Positions 25,054-34,324 of a stretch of 48,273 nt of DNA are shown here, piece by piece; position 1 is the first letter of the stretch; each line of letters begins with the position of its first letter. The notes beneath the pieces were generated by a model that saw only the letters and a program-made list of their open reading frames with translations, made no database searches and was not told the origin of the DNA. The DNA is from Mesotoga sp. Brook.08.105.5.1. GTDB taxonomy: Bacteria > Thermotogota > Thermotogae > Petrotogales > Kosmotogaceae. The stretch is from contig NZ_AYTW01000010.1 of NCBI RefSeq assembly GCF_002752635.1, forward strand, positions 1-48,273, written 5' to 3'. A program made the translations under genes and the position numbers.

Positions 25054-26083
25054 CTGAATTACCTCCGTTTTCTCTTCTTACGAGGCTCCTCGAAACCGAG
25101 TACAGAGCTCTGAATGAAACGAGATTCGAGTTCTGAGATGAAGTCCTCTGTCTAAGGAACCTGTCACACCAAGCAAAATCTGCCAGGATCTCCTTTCCCG
25201 GCACGAAACTCACTAGCCATTCTATCAGATCGAGGTTTACAACGGAGTTACTGGAAGTATCTGCCGATAGAATTACTACATCTCTCAGTATGCTTCTGGC
25301 TACTTCAACGAGCTCACGCGATCTTTCAAATGAGCCCTGCCCAATGAATAGAGGCGAGATTTCTCTGAAGGTTGTGAAGAATTTGTCAGATTCTACGATG
25401 CTTCTGCAGAGAGCAGCAAATGCTCTTCTTCGTCTAACAATATCTATCGGCTCGTTAACTTCACTCTCAGACAGTACAGAAACCAGTCCGTTGAGGTCTG
25501 AAGGAACCTCCATCGAACCCCAGTCTATGGACTCGACTTCCTGATCAAGAAAGAACCGAAGAACAGAGAAGTTCTGTCGCGCACATGCGTAGATTCTCGA
25601 TACGCTATTCCCATACTTATCTCTCAATTTACCTATCAGTTCTTCAGGAACATCAACAACGACAGAGACCGTTCTGCTCCTTACTGTGGGAAGAAGAGAC
25701 TGCCATGAAGTAGTGGTCATTATCAGCGTTGCAAAACAGGGAGGCTCTTCGAGTATTTTTAGGAAGGCATTTGCACTCTCATCTGTCATCTTTTCACATT
25801 GATGGACCAATAAATACTTTCTCTTGCCTCCCGAAGGCTTGTGGAGCATCATCTCTTCAATATCCCGCACTCTGTCAATTCCGATGTTCCCTTTCTCAGG
25901 CTCTATAAGAAGAAAATCTTCAATATATCTCTTTCTGTTCCATTTTGGATCGGACTCGACCAATGACAAAGCCGAAGTCTTCAAGTATTCGCTGTCTCTG
26001 CCTACCAAAGTCACGCTTATTCCCGAATTTCGAGCCAAGAATCGGGCAAGTCTGTCGCTAACTACTCCGTTGAACCACTCCAT
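25046..26083 (-). CDS. holB: DNA polymerase III delta' subunit
   Basis: A 345-residue AAA+ clamp-loader subunit. Diagnostic blocks are IGIDRVRDIEEMMLHKPSGG (about 67-86), LLVHQCEKMTDESANAFLK (about 91-109) with LEEPP after it, and the sensor-1/SRC-type region LLPTVRSRTVSV (about 130-141). The P-loop position reads VGRDSEYLKTS, which is degenerate, and there is no Cys4 zinc module; both fit a non-ATPase delta' role. It heads the seven-gene minus-strand operon. The ATG has no SD; instead an extended -10 lies so close that the mRNA may be leaderless (see the promoter entry). Confidence 0.9.
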   Translation of the reverse strand: MEWFNGVVSDRLARFLARNSGISVTLVGRDSEYLKTSALSLVESDPKWNRKRYIEDFLLIEPEKGNIGIDRVRDIEEMMLHKPSGGKRKYLLVHQCEKMTDESANAFLKILEEPPCFATLIMTTTSWQSLLPTVRSRTVSVVVDVPEELIGKLRDKYGNSVSRIYACARQNFSVLRFFLDQEVESIDWGSMEVPSDLNGLVSVLSESEVNEPIDIVRRRRAFAALCRSIVESDKFFTTFREISPLFIGQGSFERSRELVEVARSILRDVVILSADTSSNSVVNLDLIEWLVSFVPGKEILADFAWCDRFLRQRTSSQNSNLVSFRALYSVSRSLVRRENGGNSDA

Positions 26084-26089
26084 GTTTTA

Positions 26090-26098
26090 ATTATAGCA
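26090..26098 (-). promoter_or_regulatory. Extended -10 promoter immediately upstream of holB
   Basis: On the minus strand TGCTATAAT (26098-26090) is a perfect extended -10 element. Only six bases (TAAAAC) separate it from the holB ATG, so transcription would begin at or next to the A of the start codon. There is no recognisable -35 hexamer and no SD. The divergent ndk gene starts 47 bases away. Confidence 0.6.
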
Positions 26099-26130
26099 AT
26101 GAATGACGAATTTGATTGGAGGGAAGTATT

Positions 26131-26574
26131 ATGGAGAGAACATTTGCTTATCTGAAGCCAAACGCTATTCAGCGAGGCCTCGTAGGAGAGATAATCAGAA
26201 GAATCGAGGAAAAAGGTCTTAAGATATTAGCTCTCAAAATGCTCATGATTTCAGAGTCTAAAGCTAGAGAACTATACAGGGAGCATGCCGGGAAAGACTT
26301 CTACGAACCTTTGCTCGGTTTCATACAATCTGGCCCAGTTGTGGCAATAGTTCTTGAAGGTGAGGATGCCGTTCAGAGATTGAGAATCCTCATTGGAAAA
26401 ACCGATCCGGTCCAGGCAGACCCGGGAAGTATTCGTGGAAGGTTCGGCGTCTCCGTCAGAAAGAACCTCATCCACGCTTCAGACAGTATTGAAAGTGCAA
26501 TTCGCGAAACGAATATCTTCTTTGACAAAACTGAGATTCTTGACTATTCTCTGTTGATTGAAGGGCAGCTCTGA
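26131..26574 (+). CDS. ndk: Nucleoside diphosphate kinase
   Basis: A 147-residue enzyme that balances NTPs by phosphate transfer through a histidine. It opens MERTFAYLKPNAIQRGLVGE; the active-site His is in NLIHASDSIESA (about 115-126; most relatives have H-G-S-D-S, here H-A-S-D-S). The P-loop-like GKTDPVQADPGSIRGRFG (about 90-107) is intact. ATG 26131 has GGAGGG eight bases upstream; the frame opens at TTG 26116. The stop overlaps the next ATG (TGATG form). Confidence 0.95.
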   Translation: MERTFAYLKPNAIQRGLVGEIIRRIEEKGLKILALKMLMISESKARELYREHAGKDFYEPLLGFIQSGPVVAIVLEGEDAVQRLRILIGKTDPVQADPGSIRGRFGVSVRKNLIHASDSIESAIRETNIFFDKTEILDYSLLIEGQL

Positions 26575-27752
26575 TGCTAATTGCGCAAATAAAAAAAGGA
26601 AAGGAAGGAAAGGTGTTGAATTCTTACCCGTGGATCTTCAAAGATGAAATCCTCTCTCTTGAAGGCTCTGCAGATAGAGTAAGCGAAGTCAATGTCTTCT
26701 CTTCTACTTACGAGTTCCTGGGGAAAGGCTTCTTCAACCCTGGTTCAACGAGGTCGATAATGGTTCTAACTAATCATGATGAAGAACTGGGAGAGGCTTT
26801 CTTCAGAAAGCTTCTGAATAAATCCTTGCAGAAAAGAGACAGGCTTTTCGATACACCTTACTACAGGCTTATCCATGGCGAGGGGGATAGACTTCCTGGA
26901 CTTGTAGTTGACAGATACGGCGATTTTTTAGCAGTGCAGTTCAGAAATCTGATCATGCAGGAAAGAAAGCAAATGATCGTCACCCTTCTTTCAGATCTTC
27001 TGAGCCCGATAGGAATCTACGAACGCAGCGACTTTGAGATGGGGGTGGACGACAGAATTGAGAGAAACACCGGCCTGCTTTGCGGGAAAGTACCGGACTC
27101 AATCGAAATTGAGGAAAACGGCCTAAGATTTCTTGTAGATGTCAAGAACAGCCAGAAGACCGGATTCTTCTTTGACCAAAGAGACTCCAGAGCATTCTGC
27201 AGAAAGATTACTAAGGAGCTGTCGCTTCAAAAGGGGCTAGATCTCTTCTCTTTTACGGGCGGCTTTGGACTCAACATGGCATTCTCCGGAGCAGAGGCGA
27301 TTTGTGTTGACAAGTCGGAAGAAGATCTAGAAAGGGCAAGACTGAACTCCGTAGTGAACAAGGTGGATAACCGGCTGCAGTTAGTCCAGAGCGATGTTCT
27401 TGCCTTCCTTAATGAATTTGAAAAGAATGACTATTTTGATATAGTAGTATTGGATCCGCCATCCTTTGTTAAGCATAAGAAAGAGCTTCCGCATGGAATT
27501 TCACTTTTCAGAAAGCTAGTAGAGAGCACGCTACCGTTAATGAAGGATGGGGGAATCCTCGGCCTCTGCACTTGCGCCTACAATATTGGGATTGAGCATC
27601 TAGTAGAGTCTGTAAGAAGATCAACAGAAAGAAGAGGCTTGAGGTTTTCGCATTTGGCGATCACTCTGCAGTCACCTGATCATCCGTGGCTTTTGGAGGT
27701 TCCTGAAAGCCTTTATTTGAAGTGTCTGTGGGGCTTCGTAGAGAAGGAGTGA
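26574..27752 (+). CDS. Class I SAM-dependent rRNA methyltransferase (RlmI-like, PUA domain)
   Basis: A 392-residue protein of the COG1092 group; E. coli RlmI makes m5C1962 in 23S rRNA. An N-terminal PUA domain (KVLNSYPWIFKDEI, about 13-26) is followed by a GDRLPGLVVDRYGD linker block (about 103-116) and a Rossmann methyltransferase: KTGFFFDQRDSR (about 196-207), LDLFSFTGGFGLNMA (about 220-234), VLDPPSF (about 299-305) and LCTCAYN (about 330). The two Cys-type positions (DPPSF, CTCA) match the m5C family, though which site is modified cannot be said. Translationally coupled to ndk. Confidence 0.9.
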   Translation: MLIAQIKKGKEGKVLNSYPWIFKDEILSLEGSADRVSEVNVFSSTYEFLGKGFFNPGSTRSIMVLTNHDEELGEAFFRKLLNKSLQKRDRLFDTPYYRLIHGEGDRLPGLVVDRYGDFLAVQFRNLIMQERKQMIVTLLSDLLSPIGIYERSDFEMGVDDRIERNTGLLCGKVPDSIEIEENGLRFLVDVKNSQKTGFFFDQRDSRAFCRKITKELSLQKGLDLFSFTGGFGLNMAFSGAEAICVDKSEEDLERARLNSVVNKVDNRLQLVQSDVLAFLNEFEKNDYFDIVVLDPPSFVKHKKELPHGISLFRKLVESTLPLMKDGGILGLCTCAYNIGIEHLVESVRRSTERRGLRFSHLAITLQSPDHPWLLEVPESLYLKCLWGFVEKE

Positions 27753-27757
27753 GTTTT

Positions 27758-28573
27758 TTGCCCGGCTTCTGGACTCATATCATGTATGGAAAAGATGTTC
27801 TGGAAGAAATAGGACTCGATCTTGAAGCCGACAAAAGAGAGGAGTTCAATCTTGGGTGCCTCTTTACTGATCCTGGACAGTATTGCTCAAGAGAAGATCC
27901 GGAGTTTTCTCTCTGGAGATTTTCTCATACGCTGAGATGTGATGATTTTGCCGAAGAGGTCTGCAGAAGAGCCGAAGAGATCTCTCGCTTCTACTCTCTC
28001 GGGGCGATATGCCATTACTTTCTCGATGCAACCGTTAATCATTATATTGTCGCCCGTGCGGGAAATGGATATAAGTATCAGCAGCTTGAGACAATGATAG
28101 ACAAAGTAATACTGAAGAACAGAGTAGAGGCGGTTATTCTTGACCTTGATCCGACTGCCGAGTTTTCCAAGTCTCTACCTGAAGCTCTAGAAGATCTTTA
28201 CAGAGCGATTGCTGAGGAGTACTACGGAGTGAAAGGTTGTTCTATCCAGAAGGCAATAAACTCTATGAACGAGTATTTCGCGGGGATATACGGTCGTTCC
28301 AGACTGGGCATCATTCTCAAGAGATTCAGCATCAAGGAAGGCTCTCCGGAAGAGGCTTTTTTCAAAGACACTCATACAGATCCGCTGAATCTGGAAATGA
28401 AACCTTGGTTTCACAGTATAGCTGGATGGGAGAGTAAAAAGACCTTTGAAGAACTTTACAGCGATGCCTTCGACAAGGCTGTCCATTTTATGCAGAGTTA
28501 TCTGGACGGCGTAGGCGAGTTGTCTTTACCCGGGGTCTCTCTCATGACCAATTTACCATTAATGGAGTACTGA
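27758..28573 (+). CDS. Zinc-dependent phospholipase C-like protein
   Basis: A 271-residue protein of the zinc-dependent phospholipase C/S1-P1-like helical group. It starts with PGFWTHIMYGKDVL and has GAICHYFLDATVNHYI (about 93-108), the His-Asp-His pattern of the metal site, plus HTLRCDD and HTDPLN later. No signal peptide is evident, so it probably acts in the cytoplasm and the real substrate is unknown. The TTG at 27758 is chosen because AAGGAG is eight bases upstream and the family usually begins with P-x-x-x-T-H; the longer frame from 27722 overlaps rlmI. Confidence 0.75.
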   Translation: MPGFWTHIMYGKDVLEEIGLDLEADKREEFNLGCLFTDPGQYCSREDPEFSLWRFSHTLRCDDFAEEVCRRAEEISRFYSLGAICHYFLDATVNHYIVARAGNGYKYQQLETMIDKVILKNRVEAVILDLDPTAEFSKSLPEALEDLYRAIAEEYYGVKGCSIQKAINSMNEYFAGIYGRSRLGIILKRFSIKEGSPEEAFFKDTHTDPLNLEMKPWFHSIAGWESKKTFEELYSDAFDKAVHFMQSYLDGVGELSLPGVSLMTNLPLMEY

Positions 28574-28632
28574 CTAACAAATTCGAGATGAAGGGAGGAA
28601 GATCGCATCCAGATCTGGAATGCGGTGATCAT

Positions 28633-29760
28633 ATGAAAGTTCTCGGAATAATCCTGGCAGGTGGACGAGGTGAGTACTTGAGTTCCCTTACGCAAGTTCG
28701 TACAAGTGCCGCACTACCGGTTTTCGGAAAGTACAGGTCCATCGATTTCACGCTCAGTAATATGATCAATGCCGGGGTATCGAAGGTTGGCATTATTACT
28801 CAATACAGCCCTAGAAGCCTAATGGACCACATAGGTTCCGGTAAAGAATGGGATCTTGACAGGAAACAGGGCGGTCTTTTCATTCTGCAGCCTTACTACT
28901 CACCGTATAATCCTTCCATGGGATACAAGGGAACTGCAGATGCTCTGTTCCAGAACATAGACATACTTCGGAGAGGGAACGAAGACTCGGTACTGATTGG
29001 TTCTGGAGATCATATTTTCAAGACTGACCTTACCAAGATATTCAGGTATCATCTCGATACGGTGGCCGACATAACCCTCCTAACAGGAAACAAGAATGGT
29101 GAATGTGGTATGAAAGGTATGGATAGAGTCATATGCAAGAACGGAAGAGTAATAAAGTGGATAGAGAAGGAAAATGCCTCTGAGAACCCTGATGAGGGAG
29201 ACTGCGTTGCTCTTGGAGTTTACTTCGTAAACAAGTTCCTCCTGCGGGAACTTCTCTACTCAGCGGTTCCCAACGGCTATAACGAGCTTGTTAAGGGTAT
29301 TATCTCTCCTAATCTCTCTTCGCTAAATGTTAGAGAGTACAGATACAACGGGTATTGGCGGGATATCAAGCAGAGCAAGAAATGCTATTTCAAGACAAAT
29401 CTCGATATCCTGGATCCTCAGATCAGACGAGAGTTGTTTTACGAGAACGGTAGAGTATTTACGAAACTAAAGGATCTCCCACCTCCGAAGATCACCGGAA
29501 CGGCATCTATGAACAACTCAGTCATTGCAGATGGATGCGTAATTGGAGGAAGAATCGAAGATTCAGTCTTGTTCAGAGATACTAGAGTTATGGCAGGGGC
29601 AACCGTTAAGAACTCAGTTCTCCTTGAGGGCTGCCTCGTCGAAGAAGGCGCTTACATAGAAAACGTAATTATGGACAAGTACTGCACAGTTAGGCTTGGG
29701 AGAAGTTTCGTTGGTGAGAGCGAAGAGCCCACAGTGATCGAAAAACACGGCGTAATATAG
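28633..29760 (+). CDS. glgD: Glucose-1-phosphate adenylyltransferase, GlgD (regulatory) subunit
   Basis: A 375-residue GlgD-type protein paired with glgC. The fold is clear: [10 protein letters not shown] at the N-terminus, [17 protein letters not shown] (about 33-49), [14 protein letters not shown] (about 96-109), and left-handed beta-helix repeats at the C-terminus. Catalytic residues are lost: where GlgC has GGQGTRL and [11 protein letters not shown], this has GGRGEYL and [11 protein letters not shown], removing the Arg and Lys of the nucleotidyl-transfer site. It probably forms a hetero-oligomer with GlgC, as described for Bacillus-type GlgC/GlgD. ATG 28633 gives the normal N-terminus; an ATG at 28588 has no SD. 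Confidence 0.92.
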   Translation: MKVLGIILAGGRGEYLSSLTQVRTSAALPVFGKYRSIDFTLSNMINAGVSKVGIITQYSPRSLMDHIGSGKEWDLDRKQGGLFILQPYYSPYNPSMGYKGTADALFQNIDILRRGNEDSVLIGSGDHIFKTDLTKIFRYHLDTVADITLLTGNKNGECGMKGMDRVICKNGRVIKWIEKENASENPDEGDCVALGVYFVNKFLLRELLYSAVPNGYNELVKGIISPNLSSLNVREYRYNGYWRDIKQSKKCYFKTNLDILDPQIRRELFYENGRVFTKLKDLPPPKITGTASMNNSVIADGCVIGGRIEDSVLFRDTRVMAGATVKNSVLLEGCLVEEGAYIENVIMDKYCTVRLGRSFVGESEEPTVIEKHGVI

Positions 29761-29773
29761 GGCGGGTGATTGT

Positions 29774-31042
29774 ATGGCCAAAAAAGTAGTAGCATTGATT
29801 CTAGCTGGCGGACAGGGTACAAGACTGGGATTACTAACCGATGAGGTTGCAAAACCGGCGGTGCCTTTTGGAGGCAAGTACAGGATAATCGACTTTGCAC
29901 TTAGTAACTGCGTGAATTCTGGAATCTACGCAGTTGGTGTGCTTACTCAATACAGGCCTCACATTCTCTCCAGGCATATCGGAATAGGTCGTCCCTGGGA
30001 TCTTGACAGAAAGGATGGGGGGGTAGTCATTCTCCCGCCGTTCATCGCTCAGGGAGATTCAAACTGGTATAAGGGAACGGCAAATGCCGTATTCCAGAAT
30101 ATTGATTTTGTCGATGATTACGACCCAGAAATTGTTGTAATCCTTTCTGGCGACCACATCTACTCTATGGATTACAATGAAATGATTGATTATCATCTCT
30201 CGAAAGGTGCCACGGGAACAGTAGCATGTATGCGTGTTCCGCTGTCTGAAGCTAATAGATTCGGCATGATGATAACGGATTTTGAAAACAAAATAGTCGA
30301 CTTTCAGGAGAAGCCTGAACAACCGAAGTCGGATCTTGCCTCTCTTGGGATTTACGTCTTTGACTGGAAGTTCCTTAGAGAAAGGTTAATCGAAGATGAA
30401 AAGGATCCCGAGAGTGACAATGATTTCGGGAAGAACATCTTGCCGAAGATCGTACATGATAACGCTGGAAGGCTTTTCGCTTTCGTCTTCGAAGGATACT
30501 GGAGAGACGTCGGTACGATCGAATCTCTCTGGGAAGCAAACATAGAGCTAACACGGCCTATTCCGCCACTGAACCTCCACGATCCTTCCTGGAGGTTTTA
30601 CACCCAAACGGAAGAGTATCTCCCTGCTTACGTCGGAACCAGTTCTCATGTCAGAAATTCCCTGATTAACGAAGGGGCAGAGATTTACGGTCGAGTAGAG
30701 AATTCAGTTATCTTCCAAGGCGTGCAGATCGGAGAAGGTTCGGTTGTTAAGAATTCTGTGATTATGACAAACTCCAAAATTGGAAGCAATGTGGTCATAG
30801 ACAAGGGGATAATTGGAGAGAGAACGACAGTTAGAGATGGGGTGGTTGTTGGTTATGGAGACGAAGTGCCACACGAATCTCAACCACACATATATGATTC
30901 GGGTATTGTCGTTGTCGGATCGGACGTAATCATTCCCGAGAATCTTAAGATAGGTAGAAACAGCGCAGTTCTTAATCACGTTAAAGAGGAGGACTTCGAG
31001 GGAGATGTGGCAGGCGGCAAGACCATCTCGCCCAGAGAGTAA
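29774..31042 (+). CDS. glgC: Glucose-1-phosphate adenylyltransferase
   Basis: A 422-residue ADP-glucose pyrophosphorylase, the first committed step of glycogen synthesis. All key motifs are present: [13 protein letters not shown] (about 7-19), [14 protein letters not shown] (about 24-37), [12 protein letters not shown] (about 122-133), the sugar-binding FQEKPEQPK (about 177-185) and the [17 protein letters not shown] block (about 237-253). A C-terminal left-handed beta-helix follows (hexapeptide I/V-x-x-x-x-x repeats, about 290-400). Thirteen bases after glgD and certainly in the same operon. Confidence 0.96.
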   Translation: MAKKVVALILAGGQGTRLGLLTDEVAKPAVPFGGKYRIIDFALSNCVNSGIYAVGVLTQYRPHILSRHIGIGRPWDLDRKDGGVVILPPFIAQGDSNWYKGTANAVFQNIDFVDDYDPEIVVILSGDHIYSMDYNEMIDYHLSKGATGTVACMRVPLSEANRFGMMITDFENKIVDFQEKPEQPKSDLASLGIYVFDWKFLRERLIEDEKDPESDNDFGKNILPKIVHDNAGRLFAFVFEGYWRDVGTIESLWEANIELTRPIPPLNLHDPSWRFYTQTEEYLPAYVGTSSHVRNSLINEGAEIYGRVENSVIFQGVQIGEGSVVKNSVIMTNSKIGSNVVIDKGIIGERTTVRDGVVVGYGDEVPHESQPHIYDSGIVVVGSDVIIPENLKIGRNSAVLNHVKEEDFEGDVAGGKTISPRE

Positions 31043-31067
31043 AGGCAAAGGAGTAGCTTATTTTTCG

Positions 31068-31361
31068 TTGTTGATAGCTATACTGATAATCTGTACGACA
31101 ATTGTTACATCGCTTGTTCCCTTAGAGACAATAATGAATGCGAGGCGCCTCGGTTCTTGGTATTTCAGACTGGCTCTCACTGTGAAATCGTTGTATCTTG
31201 CAGAGCCGGCCGAAACGGAACTCAACGGTTTCCTGGTTACAAAAAGCTCAAGAACTGTCTCTTCAAACTGCGCAGAAATAGAAATAATCAATTACCATAT
31301 AAGTGAAGGAGATAGGCACTTCGATTTCGAGTTAATTGGAGAAATCACCGATATTCTATAA
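31068..31361 (+). CDS. Small hypothetical protein with one N-terminal membrane segment
   Basis: I do not recognise this 97-residue product. From TTG 31068 it has a hydrophobic segment (LLIAILIICTTIVTSLVPLE) followed by about 75 soluble residues with two Cys-free halves ending in a Phe/Asp-rich HFDFELIGEITDIL. The layout (short N-terminus, one helix, mixed soluble domain) recalls pseudopilins or small envelope proteins, without a clear prepilin cleavage motif. AAAGGAG (31047-31053) is 14 bases before TTG 31068, which is long, so the start is uncertain; the frame is open back into glgC. It lies 12 bases before the nucleotidase gene. Confidence 0.5.
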   Translation: MLIAILIICTTIVTSLVPLETIMNARRLGSWYFRLALTVKSLYLAEPAETELNGFLVTKSSRTVSSNCAEIEIINYHISEGDRHFDFELIGEITDIL

Positions 31362-31373
31362 GGAGGTAGAAGT

Positions 31374-32831
31374 ATGAAAAAAGTTCTTTTGATTACCCTA
31401 CTGTTGGTCATGGCCGTATTTGTCATGGCTCAGAGACTTACGATTGTCCATATCAACGACACTCATGGACACATATGGCCAGAGGGCGAGTTCGGCGGGC
31501 TTGCGGCCGTAGCCACTCTGGTCAACCAGGCTAGAGCGGAGAATCCCAACACTCTTTTCTTGCACGCAGGTGACATGAACACCGGTGTTCCAGAGTCGGA
31601 CCTGCAGGATGCAGCTCCAGACATAGTTTCACTGAACCTTATGAAACTCGATGCGATGGCTATCGGAAATCACGAATTTGACAACGACGCATCGGTACTT
31701 GCTAAGCAGATGGACATTGCTAGCTTCCCGTTCCTCAGCGCCAATATCTACAAGGACGGAGAACCGGCCTTCCAGGAATACATTATCAAGGAAGTTGGCG
31801 GAATAAAGGTTGCAATAGTAGGATTCACTGCTCAGGAGACTGAAATCCTTGAATACTTGTACGCCAAGGACTACGAATGGATGGATGTCATAGAAATCGC
31901 CAAGGAAATCATACCGGTTCTGGAGGCCCAGGCGGATATAATTATCGCTCTTACACACATGGGAAGCAATCCGGTTCTTGCGGGCCCGAATTCCTGGGAG
32001 CTTGCCAAGGCGGTTGACGGAATCGATGTTATTGTTGACGGGCACAGCCACACTTTCTATGAAAGACCTGAAATAATCAACGAAACAATTATCGTTTCTG
32101 CTGGAGAATGGGCAAAGAATGTGGGCAAGCTCGATCTAGAAATCGTCGACGGAACGGTAATCTTCGTTTCTTTCAGGAATCTTCCTGTCCTGGCAGAAGA
32201 GATAAAACCTGACTTCGCAGTGGCAACTGTTCTTGATTACTTCAAGAAGGCCGGAGGAGAAGCTCTTGGCATAGTTGTCGGTGAAACAACGATCAAGCTT
32301 GAGGGTGACAGGGGAGTAGTTAGAGCCCAAGACACAAACCTCGGTTACTTGATCTGTGACGCGATGGTGTGGAAGTCCGGAGCGGACCTTGCAATAACCA
32401 ATTCCGGTGGTATCAGAGCTTCAATTCAGGCTGGTCCGATCACATATCGCGACATTCTTACAGTACTCCCGTTCGGAAATACACTTTACGTTGTTGATGT
32501 ACCGGGGACAGCCCTCAGAGATCTTCTGGAGTACACGGCAACCAGAGAACCAGGGCAGGGAGCGATGGCTCAGGTAAGCGGAGTAACTTATGTAATAGAG
32601 AATGGCGAGGCCAAGGATATTCTTGTGAACGGAGAACCCATTGATGACAATAAGGTGTACAAAGTTGCTACAAATAACTACCTTGCCTCTGGCGGTGACG
32701 GGTATACGGTCCTTGCAGGACTCTCCGGTTACGACACCGGATTCGTGCTGGCAGATGTAGTGGTTGAGTTCGTTGGAGAGATAAGCCCGATAACCGCTTA
32801 CGCCGATAGCGGAAGGATAACCAGAAAGTAG
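31374..32831 (+). CDS. Secreted 5'-nucleotidase / 2',3'-cyclic phosphodiesterase family protein
   Basis: A 485-residue UshA-like enzyme. A signal peptide (MKKVLLITLLLVMAVFVMAQ) precedes a metallophosphatase domain: HINDTHGH (about 26-33), LHAGDMNTG (about 62-70), AIGNHEFD (about 95-102), ALTHMGSN (about 181) and DGHSHTF (about 222). The C-terminal 5'-nucleotidase domain has NSGGIRAS (about 343-350), DILTVLPFGNTL (about 360-371) and NNYLASGGDGY (about 433-443). It would release nucleosides from nucleotides in the periplasm-like toga space. SD AAGGAGGT. Followed by a strong hairpin at 32867. Confidence 0.94.
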   Translation: MKKVLLITLLLVMAVFVMAQRLTIVHINDTHGHIWPEGEFGGLAAVATLVNQARAENPNTLFLHAGDMNTGVPESDLQDAAPDIVSLNLMKLDAMAIGNHEFDNDASVLAKQMDIASFPFLSANIYKDGEPAFQEYIIKEVGGIKVAIVGFTAQETEILEYLYAKDYEWMDVIEIAKEIIPVLEAQADIIIALTHMGSNPVLAGPNSWELAKAVDGIDVIVDGHSHTFYERPEIINETIIVSAGEWAKNVGKLDLEIVDGTVIFVSFRNLPVLAEEIKPDFAVATVLDYFKKAGGEALGIVVGETTIKLEGDRGVVRAQDTNLGYLICDAMVWKSGADLAITNSGGIRASIQAGPITYRDILTVLPFGNTLYVVDVPGTALRDLLEYTATREPGQGAMAQVSGVTYVIENGEAKDILVNGEPIDDNKVYKVATNNYLASGGDGYTVLAGLSGYDTGFVLADVVVEFVGEISPITAYADSGRITRK

Positions 32832-32866
32832 TTTTAGATTAAGTTAAGACGCAAACATTGTACTAT

Positions 32867-32894
32867 AATAGGAGCGGAGCGATCCGCTCCTATT
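32867..32894 (+). terminator. Terminator hairpin after the 5'-nucleotidase gene
   Basis: AATAGGAGCGGA (32867-32878) pairs perfectly over 12 bases with TCCGCTCCTATT (32883-32894) across a 4-base loop, followed by GTTTGAT. The T tract is short, but the stem is strong. It separates this operon from rnf. Confidence 0.75.
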
Positions 32895-33004
32895 GTTTGA
32901 TAATATCAATCGCTTTTTCCATTTTGAGTCGCAGTCACTTTCATGATATTCGGGATCCCAGAAAGGCAAACATCTATTGATTAAGGTTGAGAGGTGATAA
33001 CTAA

Positions 33005-34324
33005 ATGAGGTTGCCTACCTTCAGAGGAGGGGTGCACCCGCCAGAGAAAAAAGAACTTTCCCAAGATTGTCAGCTAAGTGTTCTACCGCCTCCTGAAAGG
33101 GTTTATGTTTTTCTTGCTAATCACGCCGGAGTCCCAGCAAAGCCTGTTGTAAGTATTGGAGACAGAGTCAGAACCGGCCAGCTAATTGCCGAAGCTGGCG
33201 GCTTCATTTCTGCAAATCTCCATTCTCCTCTAACAGGCGAGGTTAAAGAGATTGCCAAGTATTATCATCCCACTCTTGCAAAACCTGACGATGCGATTGT
33301 CATAGATAGGACCGGAGAAGATGAGTGGGACCTGCTTCAGCCAGCAAAACCATTCGATCAGTTTTTACCCGAAGAGATCGTGCAAAGGGTTAAGTCTGCA
33401 GGTATTGTTGGGCTCGGCGGCGCAATGTTTCCGACCAGCGTCAAACTGTCCCCTCCGAAGGATAAGAAAATCGATCTCCTTGTCATAAACGGCGCAGAGT
33501 GTGAACCTTACCTTACCATTGATTACAGGTTCATGCTCGAGCGTTCTGAGGGAGTAGTCAGGGGAATCCTCGCTTTGATGCGTGCACTAAACGTTGAAGA
33601 AGCTATCGTTGGAATTGAAGACAATAAGCCAAAGGCGATAGAGAAGATGAAAGAGGCGGTCCGGTCAACTTCGATACAGGTGAAGACTCTAAGAACAAAA
33701 TACCCACAGGGAGCCGAAAAGCAGTTAATATTCGCGCTGACGAAAAGAAAGGTTCCTTCAGGCGGGCTTCCCCTAGATGTAGGGGTTGTAGTCGATAATA
33801 TTGGAACTGCATTCTCTGTCTATGAGGCAGTCGAACTTGGCCGCCCTCTTGTCGAAAGAGGCGTGACGATTACGGGTGAAGGAATCAAGAAACCCGTAAA
33901 CGTGGTCTCGAGAATCGGGATAATGGCGGATGAGTTGATCAGATATGCTGGAGGCGCGCAGGAATCAGTGGAAAGAGCCGTCTTCGGTGGTCCTATGATG
34001 GGAATGACGGTTCCTAAGACTGATGTACCTACGGTCAAAGGCACTTCCGGGATAACCCTGCTTCTCAGGAGCAAACCAACAGAAGAGTTTCCATGCATAA
34101 GATGCGGGAAATGCACTTCTGTTTGTCCGATGAACCTCCAACCCTTTCTCCTCAATCTCTACGGCACAAACAGATTGTACGACATTCAGGTGGAGAACGG
34201 CCTGCTAGATTGCATTGAGTGCGGTAGCTGTTCCTACGCCTGTCCTGCAAAGATCGATCTAGTCAAGAACTTCAAACTGCATAAGAAGGTCTACAGAAGT
34301 TTGAAGGGAGGTGCGAAGAAGTGA
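33005..34324 (+). CDS. rnfC: Rnf electron transport complex subunit C
   Basis: A 439-residue peripheral subunit of the ferredoxin:NAD+ oxidoreductase that couples electron flow to Na+ or H+ export. It starts LPTFRGGVHPPEKKELS, has the flavin/NADH-type Rossmann region with GLGGAMFPTSVKL (about 138-150) and NGAECEPYLTIDYRFM (about 162-177), and two [4Fe-4S] motifs: CIRCGKCTSVCP (about 364-375) and CIECGSCSYACP (about 403-414). SD GAGAGGTGA. First gene of a six-gene rnf cluster; the C-D-G-E-A-B order is the one seen in Thermotogota and Clostridia. Confidence 0.97.
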   Translation: MRLPTFRGGVHPPEKKELSQDCQLSVLPPPERVYVFLANHAGVPAKPVVSIGDRVRTGQLIAEAGGFISANLHSPLTGEVKEIAKYYHPTLAKPDDAIVIDRTGEDEWDLLQPAKPFDQFLPEEIVQRVKSAGIVGLGGAMFPTSVKLSPPKDKKIDLLVINGAECEPYLTIDYRFMLERSEGVVRGILALMRALNVEEAIVGIEDNKPKAIEKMKEAVRSTSIQVKTLRTKYPQGAEKQLIFALTKRKVPSGGLPLDVGVVVDNIGTAFSVYEAVELGRPLVERGVTITGEGIKKPVNVVSRIGIMADELIRYAGGAQESVERAVFGGPMMGMTVPKTDVPTVKGTSGITLLLRSKPTEEFPCIRCGKCTSVCPMNLQPFLLNLYGTNRLYDIQVENGLLDCIECGSCSYACPAKIDLVKNFKLHKKVYRSLKGGAKK

